Shown here in pieces: positions 45,508 through 56,758 of a stretch of DNA of 64,000 nt (within the stretch, counting starts at the first letter, position 1; the number at the start of each line of letters is the position of its first letter). The notes beneath the pieces were generated by a model. The model made no database searches. It saw nothing but the letters and a program-made list of their open reading frames with translations, and was not told the origin of the DNA. The stretch is from Psychrobacter immobilis (GTDB lineage: Bacteria > Pseudomonadota > Gammaproteobacteria > Pseudomonadales > Moraxellaceae). A program made the position numbers and the translations under genes. Location: NCBI GenBank assembly GCA_904846265.1, contig CAJHAA010000015.1:18451-82450 (forward strand). Reading direction: 5' to 3'.

Positions 45508-45634
45508 ATTAATCATAATGGCTTTTATGGCAAAAGGGTGAGTGGCACGTTCTATTAGCGTCGCCCATTTTACACCCCTTGTTACCCATAACGCCAATCA
45601 TCGACTTAAGACCTAGTGGCTTAAACGACTAGAT

Positions 45635-46435
45635 TTATTTTACTTTTGATTCACGGATGAGCTTATATAGTTTTGGTGGCGATAGGCGGTTGACCGTGGT
45701 CGCCAGCTTTTCTTTATTACCTGCCACGATGATATATTCTTCACCCTTAATCATGGCTTTTATGACCTGTTTGGCAAAGGTAGCTGTGGTTAACCCTTTA
45801 TTGGTCGCCTCGTCCATCGTTCCTTGCGCGCTACCGTCACCAGTCAAGGCATTAATAGAAATACTGGTCTGAATAAATCCAGGGAATACCGTTGCCACCT
45901 CTATGCCTTGCTCGTACAGTTCTGCACGCAGACTGTTTGCCCACATATGAAGTGCGGCTTTGGCTGCTCCATAAGCGCCGCGATATTGCGTGCCTAATAA
46001 ACCTGCAACACTGGATACCATGACCACTTTGCCGCCACCTTGTGTGACCATATCTGGCAATACCAGTCTAGTAAGACGTGTCTGCGCAAAATAATCTATC
46101 TCCATAATTTGGCGCTCAACTTCTTCAGTGGTTTCCATAATAAGCGAGCGTTGACTGATGCCAGCATTATTAATAAGCCAATCAATTTTTCCAGCTTGAG
46201 CTTTAGCTGTCTTATACGCGTCTTTTGCTTGTTTAGCATCGGTGATATCAAAAGGGATGATGAAATGGTTTTTGCTTTTTTTACAGCGGTTTTTGACTGC
46301 TACTAATTTTGCCTCATCACGTCCACTTAAAATAATGGTGGCACCACGTTTGGCAAAGGCGATAGATAATGCTGCGCCGATACCACTAGAAGCACCAGTA
46401 ATCCAAATGGTCAAATCTTTAATGTTGGTTTTCAT
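45635..46435 (-). CDS. Short-chain dehydrogenase/reductase
   Basis: 266-residue classical SDR. WITGASSGIGAALS at about residues 11-24 is the nucleotide-binding motif, NNAGISQRS is the structural motif, and the catalytic residues are Ser in VMVSSVAGL, then YGAAKAAL (YxxxK, Tyr-Lys). C-terminal sequence IVAGNKEKLATTVNRLSPPKLYKLI is like the family around yeast-type SDRs acting on lipids, unspecific. It lies between nqrF and apbE but behind a terminator, so it is not part of the nqr operon. Confidence 0.85.
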   Translation of the reverse strand: MKTNIKDLTIWITGASSGIGAALSIAFAKRGATIILSGRDEAKLVAVKNRCKKSKNHFIIPFDITDAKQAKDAYKTAKAQAGKIDWLINNAGISQRSLIMETTEEVERQIMEIDYFAQTRLTRLVLPDMVTQGGGKVVMVSSVAGLLGTQYRGAYGAAKAALHMWANSLRAELYEQGIEVATVFPGFIQTSISINALTGDGSAQGTMDEATNKGLTTATFAKQVIKAMIKGEEYIIVAGNKEKLATTVNRLSPPKLYKLIRESKVK

Positions 46436-46544
46436 AAGAATCCTTTCTTAAGGCAATAAACAATTAATAATATAGTAGAGGGCAGGTGGTCTGCTATTTA
46501 GATTTGTAGGCTTATTATGCAAGGGTTACATTTAGTCAGAGCCA

Positions 46545-46576
46545 AAAAAAGAGCCTCGGTTGAGACTCTCTTTCAT
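46545..46576 (-). terminator. Terminator of the nqr operon
   Basis: On the minus strand GAGTCTC-AACC-GAGGCTC (one U-G pair) followed by TTTTTTT. About 40 bp after the nqrF stop. Confidence 0.8.
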
Positions 46577-46614
46577 TTATCGTTTCAAATATCTTTTTTT
46601 ACTCAATGACCCAC

Positions 46615-47850
46615 TTAACCACCGAAGTCATCAAGCATGATGTTTTCATCTTCCACGCCCAAGCTGTGCAGCATGTCGATGACCGCCGCATTCATCATCG
46701 GTGGCCCACACATGTAGTATTCACAGTCTTCTGGGTTTGGATGGTTTTTCAGATAATTTTCAAGTAGTACATTATGGATAAAGCCGGTTGGACCTTCCCA
46801 ATTGTCTTCTGGTAATGGATCAGACAAAGCCACATGCCACTCAAAGTTATCAAACTCTTCTGCTAGTTGATCATAATCTTCAACATAGAACATCTCACGA
46901 ATAGAGCGTGCACCATACCAAAAGCTGATTTTACGCTTAGTATGTAAGCGTTTAAGCTGATCGAAGATGTGCGAGCGCATCGGTGCCATACCAGCACCAC
47001 CACCAACGAAAATCATTTCAGCTTCAGTTTCTTTGGCAAAGAATTCACCATAAGGACCTGAAACCGTAACTTTATCGCCAGGTACTAGGCTAAATACCCA
47101 TGAGGACATTTTGCCTGGTGGAATACCGTCAGGACCGCGTGGCGGTGGACTAGCGATACGAATATTAAACTTAATAAGGCCTTTTTCTTCAGGGTAGTTG
47201 GCCATCGAGTAAGCACGAATAACTGGCTCATCAACTTTTGAGACATAGTTGAAAATACCAAATTTTTCCCAGTCTTCGCGGTATTCTTCGTCAATGATAA
47301 AGTCTTTATAATGCACTTCATGCGGTGGCGCCTCTAACTGCACATAACCACCAGCACGGAAGTTCACTTCTTCGCCATCTGGAATCTTAAGGACTAGCTC
47401 TTTAATAAAGGTAGCAACGTTGTCATTAGAGAGAACTTCACATTCCCACTTTTGTACATCGAAAAACTCAGGGTCAATCTCGATTTTCATGTCTTGCTTA
47501 ACGGCTACCTGACAAGCCAAACGCATGTGATTGCGAATTTCGCCTTGAGTAAAATAGCCTTCTTCGGTGGGCAAGATAGAGCCGCCCCCTTCAATAACGC
47601 GGCAACGACACTGCGCACAAGTACCACCGCCACCACAGGCTGAAGATAAGAAAATACCTTCGCTTGCAAGGGTTTGTAGTAATTTACCGCCTGCTGGGGT
47701 CACGACGTCATTATCGGGATTATCATTGATATGGATGGTAACATCGCCTGAACTGACCAGTCTTGAGCGCGCCGCCAAAATAATGGCAACGAGGCCCATG
47801 ATGATCAAGGTAAACATAGCAACGCCACCAATCGCCGTAGCGTAATCCAT
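46615..47850 (-). CDS. nqrF: NqrF, Na+-NQR NADH-binding subunit
   Basis: 411-residue subunit that takes electrons from NADH. A membrane helix at about 8-28 is followed by a [2Fe-2S] ferredoxin domain with Cys72, Cys78, Cys81 and Cys113 ([14 protein letters not shown].., LACQV). The FAD domain has [11 protein letters not shown] and the NADH domain [12 protein letters not shown] and [16 protein letters not shown]. It ends in DDFGG. Last gene of nqrABCDEF. The spacing to nqrE is larger (123 bp), unlike the tight joints upstream. Confidence 0.97.
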   Translation of the reverse strand: MDYATAIGGVAMFTLIIMGLVAIILAARSRLVSSGDVTIHINDNPDNDVVTPAGGKLLQTLASEGIFLSSACGGGGTCAQCRCRVIEGGGSILPTEEGYFTQGEIRNHMRLACQVAVKQDMKIEIDPEFFDVQKWECEVLSNDNVATFIKELVLKIPDGEEVNFRAGGYVQLEAPPHEVHYKDFIIDEEYREDWEKFGIFNYVSKVDEPVIRAYSMANYPEEKGLIKFNIRIASPPPRGPDGIPPGKMSSWVFSLVPGDKVTVSGPYGEFFAKETEAEMIFVGGGAGMAPMRSHIFDQLKRLHTKRKISFWYGARSIREMFYVEDYDQLAEEFDNFEWHVALSDPLPEDNWEGPTGFIHNVLLENYLKNHPNPEDCEYYMCGPPMMNAAVIDMLHSLGVEDENIMLDDFGG

Positions 47851-47973
47851 GGTAGGTATCCTTAATCTATGGAGTAGGGGTGCGAAAAGACGTCATTGCG
47901 TGTTTCCTGAACCCCTACCGAATAAATGAATTAAATAGGTCAAATCGCTAAATAGGCTGTTAAGCTTAGCGGT

Positions 47974-48582
47974 CTAAATTGACATACCGCCGAAAGACAT
48001 AAAGCCAAGTGACATTAGACCAACTGTGATAAAGGTAATACCAAGACCACGCAGCGGTGCTGGAATGTCTGAGTATTTTAACTTTTCACGGATACCGGCC
48101 AATGCGGTAATCGCCAATGCCCAACCGAAGCCTGCGCCCACACCATACACGACAGATTCGCCGAAATTATAGTCACGCTCAACCATAAACAGTACACCAC
48201 CTAAGATGGCACAGTTTACAGTGATAAGTGGCAAGAACACCCCAAGGGCGTTATACAGACTAGGGACGAACTTATCGAGGAACATCTCTAGAATCTGTAC
48301 AGTCGCAGCAATCAAGCCGATATAACTGAGCAAGCCCAAAAAGCTTAAGTCGATATCAGGGAAACCTGCCCATGCCAGCGCACCATCTTTGAGAATGAAC
48401 TGAAAGAGTAAGTTGTTTAGCGGTACGGTAATCGCCATCACGACGACCACGGCAACACCCAGACCAATAGCGGTTGAAACCTTCTTTGATACCGCCAAGA
48501 AAGTACACATACCTAAGAAATAGGCCAGCGCCATATTCTCAATAAAGACTGAGGTTATAAATAAACTAACATAATGTCCCAT
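47974..48582 (-). CDS. nqrE: NqrE, Na+-NQR membrane subunit
   Basis: 202 residues, six membrane helices. [21 protein letters not shown] near the N terminus and [16 protein letters not shown] in the middle are NqrE signatures; the cysteines in helices 1 and 4 help bind the iron between NqrD and NqrE. It starts at 48582, overlapping by one base with the nqrD stop. Ends in [14 protein letters not shown]. Confidence 0.96.
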   Translation of the reverse strand: MGHYVSLFITSVFIENMALAYFLGMCTFLAVSKKVSTAIGLGVAVVVVMAITVPLNNLLFQFILKDGALAWAGFPDIDLSFLGLLSYIGLIAATVQILEMFLDKFVPSLYNALGVFLPLITVNCAILGGVLFMVERDYNFGESVVYGVGAGFGWALAITALAGIREKLKYSDIPAPLRGLGITFITVGLMSLGFMSFGGMSI

Positions 48583-49253
48583 TAGTGACCGCCTCCATGT
48601 GCCATGCCTTTAGACTGCGGCTTCATTACAAATTCAGCGTCTTCAACCTGCTCAGGTTTCCAGATACGGATAATGGCAATGAACAAACCAATAATAAAGA
48701 ATGCTGACGGTGGCAACAGTAATAGACCGTTCGGAATATACCAACCGCCATCAGTGACAGGCTGTAGGATGGTGATACCAAACCACGTACCTGAGCCAAG
48801 TAGCTCACGGATAGTCGCAACAAACAGCAAAACCGCAGAATAGCCAAGACCATTACCAATACCATCTAAAAAGCTTGGCACTGGTGGATTGCTCATGGCA
48901 AATGCTTCGGCACGACCCATCACGATACAGTTGGTGATAATCAAACCAACGAAGACCGACAAGCCTTTACTCACATCATAAGCAACGGCTTTTAGCACCT
49001 GATCGACCAAGATAACCAATGAGGCAATAATAGTCATCTGTACGATAATACGAATGCTTGAAGGGATTTGCTTACGAATGATCGAGATAAAAAAGCTTGA
49101 AAACGCCGTGACCAAGGTCAACGCCACACACATTACCATGGCATTGGCCATGCTGGTGGTGACAGCCAGCGCCGAACAGATACCAAGGATCTGTAGGGCA
49201 ATGGGGTTATTATCAAAAATAGGCGAGGTTAAAATACTTTTAGTGTCAGCCAT
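48582..49253 (-). CDS. nqrD: NqrD, Na+-NQR membrane subunit
   Basis: 223 residues with six membrane helices. It begins with a short tail and [23 protein letters not shown], and has [17 protein letters not shown], the NqrD/NqrE/RnfA-type cysteine-containing helix. It is homologous to NqrE in reversed membrane orientation. It starts one base from the end of nqrC (49255) and shares a base with nqrE, so coupled translation is likely. Confidence 0.96.
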   Translation of the reverse strand: MADTKSILTSPIFDNNPIALQILGICSALAVTTSMANAMVMCVALTLVTAFSSFFISIIRKQIPSSIRIIVQMTIIASLVILVDQVLKAVAYDVSKGLSVFVGLIITNCIVMGRAEAFAMSNPPVPSFLDGIGNGLGYSAVLLFVATIRELLGSGTWFGITILQPVTDGGWYIPNGLLLLPPSAFFIIGLFIAIIRIWKPEQVEDAEFVMKPQSKGMAHGGGH

Positions 49254-49254
49254 G

Positions 49255-50160
49255 TTATGCCTCCTTGCCGTTTGCTACTGGTCGTTTGGCTGCCAGTTCG
49301 GTTTCAGGTTGAGCGCTCAGCGTTGATTGCGTAGCTTGTGTATCTGCCGCATTATCAATTGCTTGACCACTCTCTTTACGTAGCGTATCTAAATAAGGCT
49401 TATAACCTTGCTCACCCAACCAAAACTGAATCATGTTACTGACACCGCGACCGGTCAAGGTTGCACCACTGATACCATCGACCCAGTTCTCTTTCGGTGT
49501 ACCCGCTTTGGTCACACCCGTGGCAACATTACCGTTTTCGTCATATGAGTGGATACCGCTCCACTTCGCACGCCACTCTGGCTCTTCGATACGAGCACCC
49601 AGACCTGGGGTTTCTTTATGCTCATAAAAGCTGATGCCTTTAATGGTATTCATATCGCTTTCAAGGGTTAAGAAACCATAGATAGTGCCCCATAGTCCAT
49701 AGCCTTGAATCGGCAAAACAACCATTTCAGGTTTGCCTGCGTCATCTTTTTTAACATAGACTTTGGCATATTTAGGCTTGCGACCAATACCAGCAGGGTC
49801 ATTGTTGCCTAAATCTTCACTCAGTGCTTTATTCTTAGTCGCTTGGCTTGCGTCATAAGCATTACGATCAGGGATGCCAGCGGCTTTTAGCGCTTCATCA
49901 TCAACGTAGCTGCCTTTACTTAAGTCAATAATTTCGACATCGAAATCTTTAAAACGTTCAGCAACATCATCTGCTGTATCAGACTCGGCATCGTACATGC
50001 CAGCGGCGACCAAGATGTTTTTGTTACGGTCTAAGCGTGCGTTTTCAATTTGAGCAGGTTTTAGACCAACCGCTACTGCTGAAACTAAGACGGAACACAC
50101 CAAGCATAGCGTCAATGCCACACTGATAGTTTTCGCATTATTACTTTTGGGCTTGGACAT
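49255..50160 (-). CDS. nqrC: NqrC, Na+-NQR FMN subunit
   Basis: 301 residues. One N-terminal membrane helix (about 12-33) with a periplasmic FMN-binding domain. SGAT at residues 231-234 is the flavinylation motif; Thr234 carries covalent FMN added by Apb[13 protein letters not shown] and ETPGLGARI are also conserved. C-terminal 35 residues are a low-complexity tail. It overlaps the end of nqrB by 20 bp. Confidence 0.96.
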   Translation of the reverse strand: MSKPKSNNAKTISVALTLCLVCSVLVSAVAVGLKPAQIENARLDRNKNILVAAGMYDAESDTADDVAERFKDFDVEIIDLSKGSYVDDEALKAAGIPDRNAYDASQATKNKALSEDLGNNDPAGIGRKPKYAKVYVKKDDAGKPEMVVLPIQGYGLWGTIYGFLTLESDMNTIKGISFYEHKETPGLGARIEEPEWRAKWSGIHSYDENGNVATGVTKAGTPKENWVDGISGATLTGRGVSNMIQFWLGEQGYKPYLDTLRKESGQAIDNAADTQATQSTLSAQPETELAAKRPVANGKEA

Positions 50161-51376
50161 AACGAACCCTCCGAGCTGTTTGGCGTTTGATGTTTGCTTG
50201 GGTCACAAAGTAATCAAACAATGGAGCAAATAAGTTGGCGAATAAAATGGCCAGCATGATGCCTTCTGGGAAAGCTGGGTTCACGACGCGAATCAATACC
50301 GTCATAAAACCAATCAAGATACCATAAGCCCAGCGACCTTTATTGGTATGCGCCGCTGATACAGGATCGGTTGCCATAAACACGGCACCAAAGGCAAAGC
50401 CGCCGATCACTAAGTGCCAATAGAACGGCAAGTTCATCATCATATTGTCTTCAGAACCAATCATATTAAAGACAAGAGAAGTAGCAATCAGACCTACCAC
50501 ACAACCTGCCATGATGCGCCATGAAGCAATACGTGTCCAAAGTAGAACGACGGCACCCATTAGGATAGCCAGTGTTGATACTTCACCGATACTGCCTTGC
50601 ATGTTGCCTAAGAACGCATCACCCCAAGTGATGGCATTACCATAGACGTCGACGAAGTCCTGAGGAACGACACCTAACGCGGCAAGACCAAGTGGCGTCG
50701 CACCAGAGAAACCATCAACGGCAGTCCATACTGAGTCACCAGACATATAAGCAGGGTAAGCAAAGTATAAGAATGCGCGACCCGATAGGGCAGGGTTCAG
50801 GAAGTTTTTACCCGTACCACCGAACACTTCTTTTGCGACTACGACACCAAAGATAATACCGAGGGCAACTTGCCATAAAGGGATATCTGGTGGTAAACAA
50901 AGCGCAAACAGCACTGAGGTCACAAAGAAACCTTCGTTGACTTCATGGCCGCGTACTACGGCAAAGATAATCTCACAGAGAATACCGACCGCAAAGGTGA
51001 CGATATAAATCGGTAAAAATTGCATAGCACCGTAGACGAAGCTTGCCCAGATACTGTCTGGGTTATAGCCTGCCATACTGGTGATAACGGTACGCCAGCC
51101 TTCAGGCTGTAAACCAAGGGTTGCAATCGCCGTTAGTGCTTGATGACCGATATTGTACATACCCCAAAACATGGCTGGGAAAGTACATAACCATACGGTA
51201 ATCATAATACGCTTTAGGTCGATACCGTCGCGTACGTGTGATGCTGAGTATGTGGTTGAGCTTGGTTGACGCAAAAACGTATCAAACATCTCAAAGATAG
51301 CATAGTATTTTTCGTGTTTGCCACCCTTGGTAAAAGACGGCTCCATACGATCGAACATATTGTGTAAAAATTTCAT
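50141..51376 (-). CDS. nqrB: NqrB, Na+-NQR membrane subunit
   Basis: 411-residue subunit with about ten membrane helices. SGAT at residues 224-227 is the FMN attachment motif, in [42 protein letters not shown] and [27 protein letters not shown] are strongly conserved. It forms part of the sodium pathway and the ubiquinone/riboflavin site. It starts 5 bp after nqrA. Confidence 0.97.
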   Translation of the reverse strand: MKFLHNMFDRMEPSFTKGGKHEKYYAIFEMFDTFLRQPSSTTYSASHVRDGIDLKRIMITVWLCTFPAMFWGMYNIGHQALTAIATLGLQPEGWRTVITSMAGYNPDSIWASFVYGAMQFLPIYIVTFAVGILCEIIFAVVRGHEVNEGFFVTSVLFALCLPPDIPLWQVALGIIFGVVVAKEVFGGTGKNFLNPALSGRAFLYFAYPAYMSGDSVWTAVDGFSGATPLGLAALGVVPQDFVDVYGNAITWGDAFLGNMQGSIGEVSTLAILMGAVVLLWTRIASWRIMAGCVVGLIATSLVFNMIGSEDNMMMNLPFYWHLVIGGFAFGAVFMATDPVSAAHTNKGRWAYGILIGFMTVLIRVVNPAFPEGIMLAILFANLFAPLFDYFVTQANIKRQTARRVRYVQAQK

Positions 51377-51381
51377 CGTGG

Positions 51382-52734
51382 TTAGCCCTCCAGCTCAATG
51401 CGTGTCAAGTTATCACGCAAAATATCACCGAATTCATATTTGCCAGGAGATACGAAGGTGCATAATGCTAAATCTTCTTCGTCCAATTCGAGCACGCCCA
51501 AATCTACGGCGCTAATCATGTCTTCGACAATTAATGCACGTAGTAACTGTGTAGGCAGATAATCTTGCGGCATGACCTCTTCATAAACCCCGATAGGTAC
51601 CATCGCTCGCGGTGAACCATTACTCGTGGTCGTAAAGTTATATTTCTTATTACCAAAAAACTTAGAAATATAAATAGGCAGCTTAGAGAAGCGGTTGGTG
51701 CCGACACTTAGGAAATGGAACGCTGGACGTTCACGCCCTTCAGGCAGCACACTGATTTGATTATGAAAGCGACCAAGATAAGCAGTATTGTCAAACACTT
51801 TGCGACCTGACAACACCGAACCAGAAATAATACGGTTCTCGCCAGCCGCCAGCTGTCCTTTGGTCAGAGCAGTGATATCAGCACCGCGCTCAGTAGCCAC
51901 CAAACGTGGCTTGGTGACTGCAGGACCCGCCAAACTAATGATACGGCGCGTATATAAGCGACCGCTGGTGAATAGCTTACCAATCGCAATCACGTCTTGA
52001 TAGCCAATCGTCCATACGGTCACGCCGCGCATGATTGGGTGCAAAAAGTGAATGTGCGTGCCAGCCAGACCAGCAGGATGCTTACCAGTAAAGCTATGAT
52101 ACTCAGTGACATTATTAGCCGCCGTTTTGGCAACTGGCGTCAACTGGGCATCACCATGATGGCAAACAAAGGTCTTGGGGCTGAGCGTCGATAAGACAGC
52201 AAGTCCGTCATTGAACGCTTGCAACTGATCGTTAATCAGCAGCATTGGGTCAAATGCTAATGGATTGGTATCCATAGCGGTGACAAAAATAGCATGAGGA
52301 CGGGCACCGATTTCTGGCGCACGGCTATAAGGGCGCGTGCGAAACGCGGTCCATTCGCCAGAGGCAAGCAGTTGGGTTTCAACAACTTCAGCGTCTAGGT
52401 CAGCAAGTTGCTGGGAGTCATAGCGCTCGAAGTCTACTTCTTCACCGTTTGGGTCGACCGCAATCACAAGGCTCTCAAACACACGACGTTCACCGCGTTT
52501 AATCGCGACGACTTTACCAGCAGCAGGGGCAGTATAGATAACGCCAACTCGTTTTTTGTCTTCAAAAACTGGCTGACCCTTTGCTACGATATCGCCTTCT
52601 TTGACATTCATCGTGGGCTTCATGCCCACATAATCATAGCCAATAACGGCGACATGTGTCGGTTGGTGCTCAGATATCTCGCGGGATGATTCACCGGTGA
52701 TGGGCAAATCCAAACCTTTTTTGATGGTAATCAT
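51382..52734 (-). CDS. nqrA: NqrA, Na+-NQR quinone-binding subunit
   Basis: 450-residue cytoplasmic subunit that reduces ubiquinone. [14 protein letters not shown] at the start is typical; [29 protein letters not shown] and [13 protein letters not shown] follow, with HIHFLHPI in the middle and C-terminal [26 protein letters not shown]. First gene of the operon. A ribosome binding site is not obvious just upstream. Together with NqrB to NqrF it makes a sodium-pumping respiratory complex. Confidence 0.97.
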   Translation of the reverse strand: MITIKKGLDLPITGESSREISEHQPTHVAVIGYDYVGMKPTMNVKEGDIVAKGQPVFEDKKRVGVIYTAPAAGKVVAIKRGERRVFESLVIAVDPNGEEVDFERYDSQQLADLDAEVVETQLLASGEWTAFRTRPYSRAPEIGARPHAIFVTAMDTNPLAFDPMLLINDQLQAFNDGLAVLSTLSPKTFVCHHGDAQLTPVAKTAANNVTEYHSFTGKHPAGLAGTHIHFLHPIMRGVTVWTIGYQDVIAIGKLFTSGRLYTRRIISLAGPAVTKPRLVATERGADITALTKGQLAAGENRIISGSVLSGRKVFDNTAYLGRFHNQISVLPEGRERPAFHFLSVGTNRFSKLPIYISKFFGNKKYNFTTTSNGSPRAMVPIGVYEEVMPQDYLPTQLLRALIVEDMISAVDLGVLELDEEDLALCTFVSPGKYEFGDILRDNLTRIELEG

Positions 52735-53847
52735 AAGCGAAAACTTAGTCCATAGTCTAAAACGATACCAGACGTCCTGTTTGGTATATCGGTAGCATGA
52801 ACATCTGCGTCATTCAATAAAGCCCCCACGTCTTTCTTCCTATAGTAGGATAGTGACAAAGGATCTCTGAAAATAACGCATGATCATAACTACTAGTAAG
52901 AGTATTAACGCTGACCTTAGACTCCTTAACAACACGTTAATGTCTTATTCGAATGACCAAAGTGGCGACTGGCTACCAAGGTGTATGTTAAAACCATCAA
53001 ATCAAACACAATCGTTCAAGCCTTTAGCGAAAATGACTGTGTAGACAATAGCTCTATCATACGTTTCATTGAAAATTAAAGCTTGTAACACCAGCGCAAT
53101 TGACCAACCTTATTGGTTTGGTATCTTGTTAATAGATACGCAATTAGATAAGAATGCAGCCAAAAGATGATCTATCGAAATAGATGATAAACTGGTTAAC
53201 AGACAAACTAGCGAAGCCATTATTAAGTAGATTTCACTCACATCAATAAGCGGCTATACAGCTAGTAATGACTGTTCTAAAATAGTTAGCTAGTGATAGA
53301 GATACGATAGAGAATATAAAAAAGAAAGAGGCGTCATTAGAGTTTAGTGCTGTAGAGTAGACTGTTTAGAGGCCACCAGTTGAAATTTCTAATATAACCC
53401 TTCTTAGCAATATGTCAGCCAACATCAAAAAGATGCATTTAGCTGCTGCTCGACTCATCCTGACCGCTATGCAACACTAAGCCATAAATGACTCAATAAA
53501 AAGCGCAGCGCATGGTTACTATCACATAGAAACAAATAAAAATTTACCTAGGATTATACGCTAAATTGACCTAAAATTGCCAGTCAGTAATTGAATTTAT
53601 CTAATGTTGCCAGTGATTGAATGTATTAAAACTTATGGTTATGATTGACCGTTTTTTTATGGTCATTTCTATCTATCGAAGCGGATTTTGGATCTATCAT
53701 GGATAGCTTTTGATTCGTCTGTGTATTAAGTCACTTTTGACTGATGTTTTTATGCGTGTTTAGAGGGTGTTGAACGTTCAATACACCCTGATTTTTGAAT
53801 TTACTTTTCTAAATGTATTTATTGTTGTGCTTTATAAGGAATGCTAT
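52735..53847. other. Long gene-free region between nqrA and hisA
   Basis: About 1.1 kb between divergently transcribed genes. No open frame of useful length with a ribosome binding site, no tRNA or known RNA, no repeat shared with the MITE. It holds the nqr promoter (minus strand) and the hisA promoter. Short AT-rich hairpins occur, for example ATCTATCGAAATAGAT near 53171, but none with a T run. Confidence 0.5.
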
Positions 53848-54585
53848 ATGTGTGCTGTGCCTGTCATTATCCCGGCTATTGATTTAAAAGATGGTAAATG
53901 TGTCCGCTTAAAACAAGGCCGTATGGAGGACGATACGGTTTTTTCTAATGATCCAGTGGCTATGGCAGCACGCTGGGTAGAGGAAGGTGCACGTCGACTG
54001 CATTTGGTTGATTTGAATGGGGCATTTGACGGCGTCCCCGTTCATAGACAAGTGGTGAATGACATTACTAAAGCGTATCCGAATCTGCCTATTCAGTTGG
54101 GCGGCGGTGTGCGCAATATGAACACCATTGAGCAATATATTACGGCTGGTTTGACTTATATCATCATTGGTACAAAAGCAGTCGAAGATCCGGATTTTGT
54201 CGCAGAAGCTTGCCGCGAATTTCCGGGTCATATCATTGTAGGTATCGATGCAAAAGATGGCATGGTAGCAACCCATGGTTGGGCAAATGTGACGGATACC
54301 AAGGCGACCGAGCTTGCAAAGCGCTTTGCAGATGTCGGCGTATCGTCGATTGTCTACACCGATATCAACCGCGATGGCATGATGCAAGGCGTCAACGTTG
54401 AACAAACTGTCAATTTAGCACGTGAAGGCGGCTTGCCTGTGATTGCCTCAGGCGGCGTGACCAATATGAAAGATATCGAACTGCTGAAACCTTATGGCGA
54501 TTGTATTGAAGGTATCATTACTGGTCGCGCAATCTATGAAGGCACGTTAAACTTGGGCGAGGCACAAGTTTATTTGGACAGTTAA
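53848..54585 (+). CDS. hisA: HisA, ProFAR isomerase
   Basis: 245-residue TIM-barrel isomerase in histidine synthesis. It starts [19 protein letters not shown] with the catalytic aspartate in IDL, has [15 protein letters not shown], the second aspartate region [12 protein letters not shown], and the phosphate-binding [14 protein letters not shown] and IIGTKAV segments. The frame is open upstream to 53767, but ATG 53848 with AAGGAA upstream fits the family start. mscS-like gene follows 63 bp later. Confidence 0.96.
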   Translation: MCAVPVIIPAIDLKDGKCVRLKQGRMEDDTVFSNDPVAMAARWVEEGARRLHLVDLNGAFDGVPVHRQVVNDITKAYPNLPIQLGGGVRNMNTIEQYITAGLTYIIIGTKAVEDPDFVAEACREFPGHIIVGIDAKDGMVATHGWANVTDTKATELAKRFADVGVSSIVYTDINRDGMMQGVNVEQTVNLAREGGLPVIASGGVTNMKDIELLKPYGDCIEGIITGRAIYEGTLNLGEAQVYLDS

Positions 54586-54648
54586 TGATTATTGAACATT
54601 CAGTAAAGAAAGATGAGTACGAAAATCTATAATAAGCAAAGGATGCTT

Positions 54649-56286
54649 ATGAACACTCACTTTGACCGTTCAACGATGCGCGATTTTATAAAAGCGTGCG
54701 GTCAAATGCTGTTGTTACTAAGCATCCTTTTTGCCTTTCCAGTGTATGCGACCGGTGAAGAGGTGACTGGTATCACCACTGCATTGGGGATAGATACAGC
54801 AGAAAATCCGGCAGCTGACAAACCTTTACTTGATGCGACATCAGAAGAGGAAGCTTCAGCATCTCCAGTGGTCATACCTGAACCAGCACCACCGCCCATA
54901 ATCAGTGGTGAGAGCACCAATAATGCGCAAATCGAAACCACTCCTACTCCGCAAAAAGACAATGACATTCGTCAACGTATTCAGGGTATTTTTTCTGAAA
55001 TAGAAGGTCTGCAGGCCGTCAATGTCAGCGTTACGCAAGGTGTTGTCACCTTAACCGGAGAGACGCCGAACGAGAAAAAAGCGCAACAAGCCATTAATTT
55101 GACCAACCGTCTGACAGATGTGGTCACTGTCGAAGATCGGATTGATCGTACCCTTGATGTTCAAGACAATGTCACTACCGTTTATCAAGGTCTTAAAGCC
55201 CAAGCCAAAAATCTAGTCAAAGCCTTGCCACTCCTATTGGTCGGCATTGTCCTATTTGCATTGGTGACATGGTTTGGTAGTTGGCTGTCTAATCGAAAAA
55301 AAATGTGGCAACGGCTCACGCCCAATCCGTTTGTCGCCGAATTGCTGTCACAAACCGTTAAAGTCATTTTTATTATTTTCGGTTTGATTCTTGCGCTGAG
55401 TTTGATAGGCGCCGAAACCATTTTAGGCACTTTGCTTGGCGGTGCAGGCGTTATCGGTATTGCCGTTGGTTTTGCGGTCAAAGACACTATTGAGAATTAC
55501 ATTGCCTCGCTCATGCTCAGTATTCGCCAACCATTTCGCGCACGTGATCATATTTTGATTAATAATCAAGAGGGGATTGTAGTACGGCTAACCTCACGTG
55601 CGACTATTCTGATGACTTTAGATGGCAACCAGTTGCGCATTCCCAATGCTGAAGTATTTAAAGCAACGATTTTAAACTACACCAAAAATCCAGAACGTCG
55701 ATTTACCTTTGAGTTAGGCGTTGATGCCAATGATGATCCATTAGCGGCTATCAAGGTCGGACTGGATGCGATACATACATTAGCATTCGTTTTAGATGAG
55801 CCAAAAGCAGTGGCTGTCATTACCAATGTTGGCGACTCTAATATCATTTTGGAATTTCAAATTTGGGTGGATCAATCAGATACGGATTTCTCAAAAGCAC
55901 GCAGTATTGCCATTCGTGAGACCAAGCATGCGTTAGAAAATGAAGGCTTCAGCTTGCCTGAACCGATTTATCGTTTGCGTTTTAATAGTAACTTAGAAAA
56001 AGCATTTGAGCATATGCAGGCTAACACTGATAGTGCTAAGTCAGACATGACGATTACGCCAATCACGCCCAAATTGACCGATGAAAACCAGAATGAAGAT
56101 AATAGCGTTGATGATAAGGACAAAAAACAAGCAAAGGCTCGTGCCAAATTGATTTTACAAGGTCGCAATGCTGATGAAGTGCTTAACGCTCGTCCCGACG
56201 AAAAACTCATGGAAAAAGTTGAACAGGAAATTGCAGAAAGCTCTGACGAGACTGATTTACTGAATAATAATAGCCCGCAAGAATAA
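54649..56286 (+). CDS. BON-domain mechanosensitive channel (MscS family)
   Basis: About 545 residues. A signal peptide (about 18-40, LLLLSILFAFPVYATG) is followed by a proline/serine/threonine-rich linker, then a BON domain (about 105-165; RIQGIFSEIEGLQAVNVSVTQGVVTLTG). Three MscS-type helices follow at about 190-290, with GGAGVIGIAVGFAVKDTIENYIASLML as the pore helix, and the MscS cytoplasmic beta and alpha-beta domains. A lysine/aspartate-rich C-terminal extension of about 80 residues ends the chain. The BON domain could bind phospholipid. ATG 54649 with AAAGGA fits better than 54613. Confidence 0.88.
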   Translation: MNTHFDRSTMRDFIKACGQMLLLLSILFAFPVYATGEEVTGITTALGIDTAENPAADKPLLDATSEEEASASPVVIPEPAPPPIISGESTNNAQIETTPTPQKDNDIRQRIQGIFSEIEGLQAVNVSVTQGVVTLTGETPNEKKAQQAINLTNRLTDVVTVEDRIDRTLDVQDNVTTVYQGLKAQAKNLVKALPLLLVGIVLFALVTWFGSWLSNRKKMWQRLTPNPFVAELLSQTVKVIFIIFGLILALSLIGAETILGTLLGGAGVIGIAVGFAVKDTIENYIASLMLSIRQPFRARDHILINNQEGIVVRLTSRATILMTLDGNQLRIPNAEVFKATILNYTKNPERRFTFELGVDANDDPLAAIKVGLDAIHTLAFVLDEPKAVAVITNVGDSNIILEFQIWVDQSDTDFSKARSIAIRETKHALENEGFSLPEPIYRLRFNSNLEKAFEHMQANTDSAKSDMTITPITPKLTDENQNEDNSVDDKDKKQAKARAKLILQGRNADEVLNARPDEKLMEKVEQEIAESSDETDLLNNNSPQE

Positions 56287-56368
56287 TTTGCAAAACCTGC
56301 CAAAAACTAGGCATAAAAAATGCAACGAAACATATATCTGATTATCATTCAAATACGAGACATTTTTT

Positions 56369-56671
56369 ATGCAAATGAAACACTTGATTATGTTCGCCCT
56401 AGTGGGTATGGTTGCGTTACTAGGTTTTAACCTCATTAATGGCAATCAACGTGATAAAAATAGAGAAGTAGTCATAAGTGACGCAGGATCTGAGCAATCT
56501 CCCGATACAGCGTTACCAAATACGGATGATGTAGAAAGTGGCTCAGTAGATGTCGCAAGCCAGCCACTTGGCAAACAGCCTAAAGCCATACTCGATAATG
56601 CTACTGCGAAAATAGATCAGGCGCAGGAAGCAGACAAGGAACGTCTAGACCAGATGAGTAATGCGCAATAA
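56369..56671 (+). CDS. Small membrane-anchored protein, unknown function
   Basis: 100 residues with an N-terminal hydrophobic segment (about 5-22) and an acidic, disordered remainder. It could be an exported or anchored protein. There is no clear Shine-Dalgarno, and no family is recognised. It lies 82 bp after the channel gene and ahead of a strong terminator. Confidence 0.5.
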   Translation: MQMKHLIMFALVGMVALLGFNLINGNQRDKNREVVISDAGSEQSPDTALPNTDDVESGSVDVASQPLGKQPKAILDNATAKIDQAQEADKERLDQMSNAQ

Positions 56672-56703
56672 TGATTTAAGTAGTCGTTATAAAATATCAC
56701 GCA

Positions 56704-56738
56704 CAAAAAAGGCCAACGATGACGTTGGCCTTTTTATT
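56704..56738. terminator. Bidirectional terminator between the small gene and rnr
   Basis: AAAAAAGGCCAACG-ATGA-CGTTGGCCTTTTTATT: perfect GC-rich stem with A and T flanks, 32 bp after the small gene and 21 bp after the rnr stop. Confidence 0.92.
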
Positions 56739-56758
56739 ATTTGAAGCGTTTGCTAACA

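Noticed and set aside
53767..53847. Extended N terminus of HisA from 53767
   Set aside because: The family start and the AAGGAA ribosome binding site fit ATG 53848.
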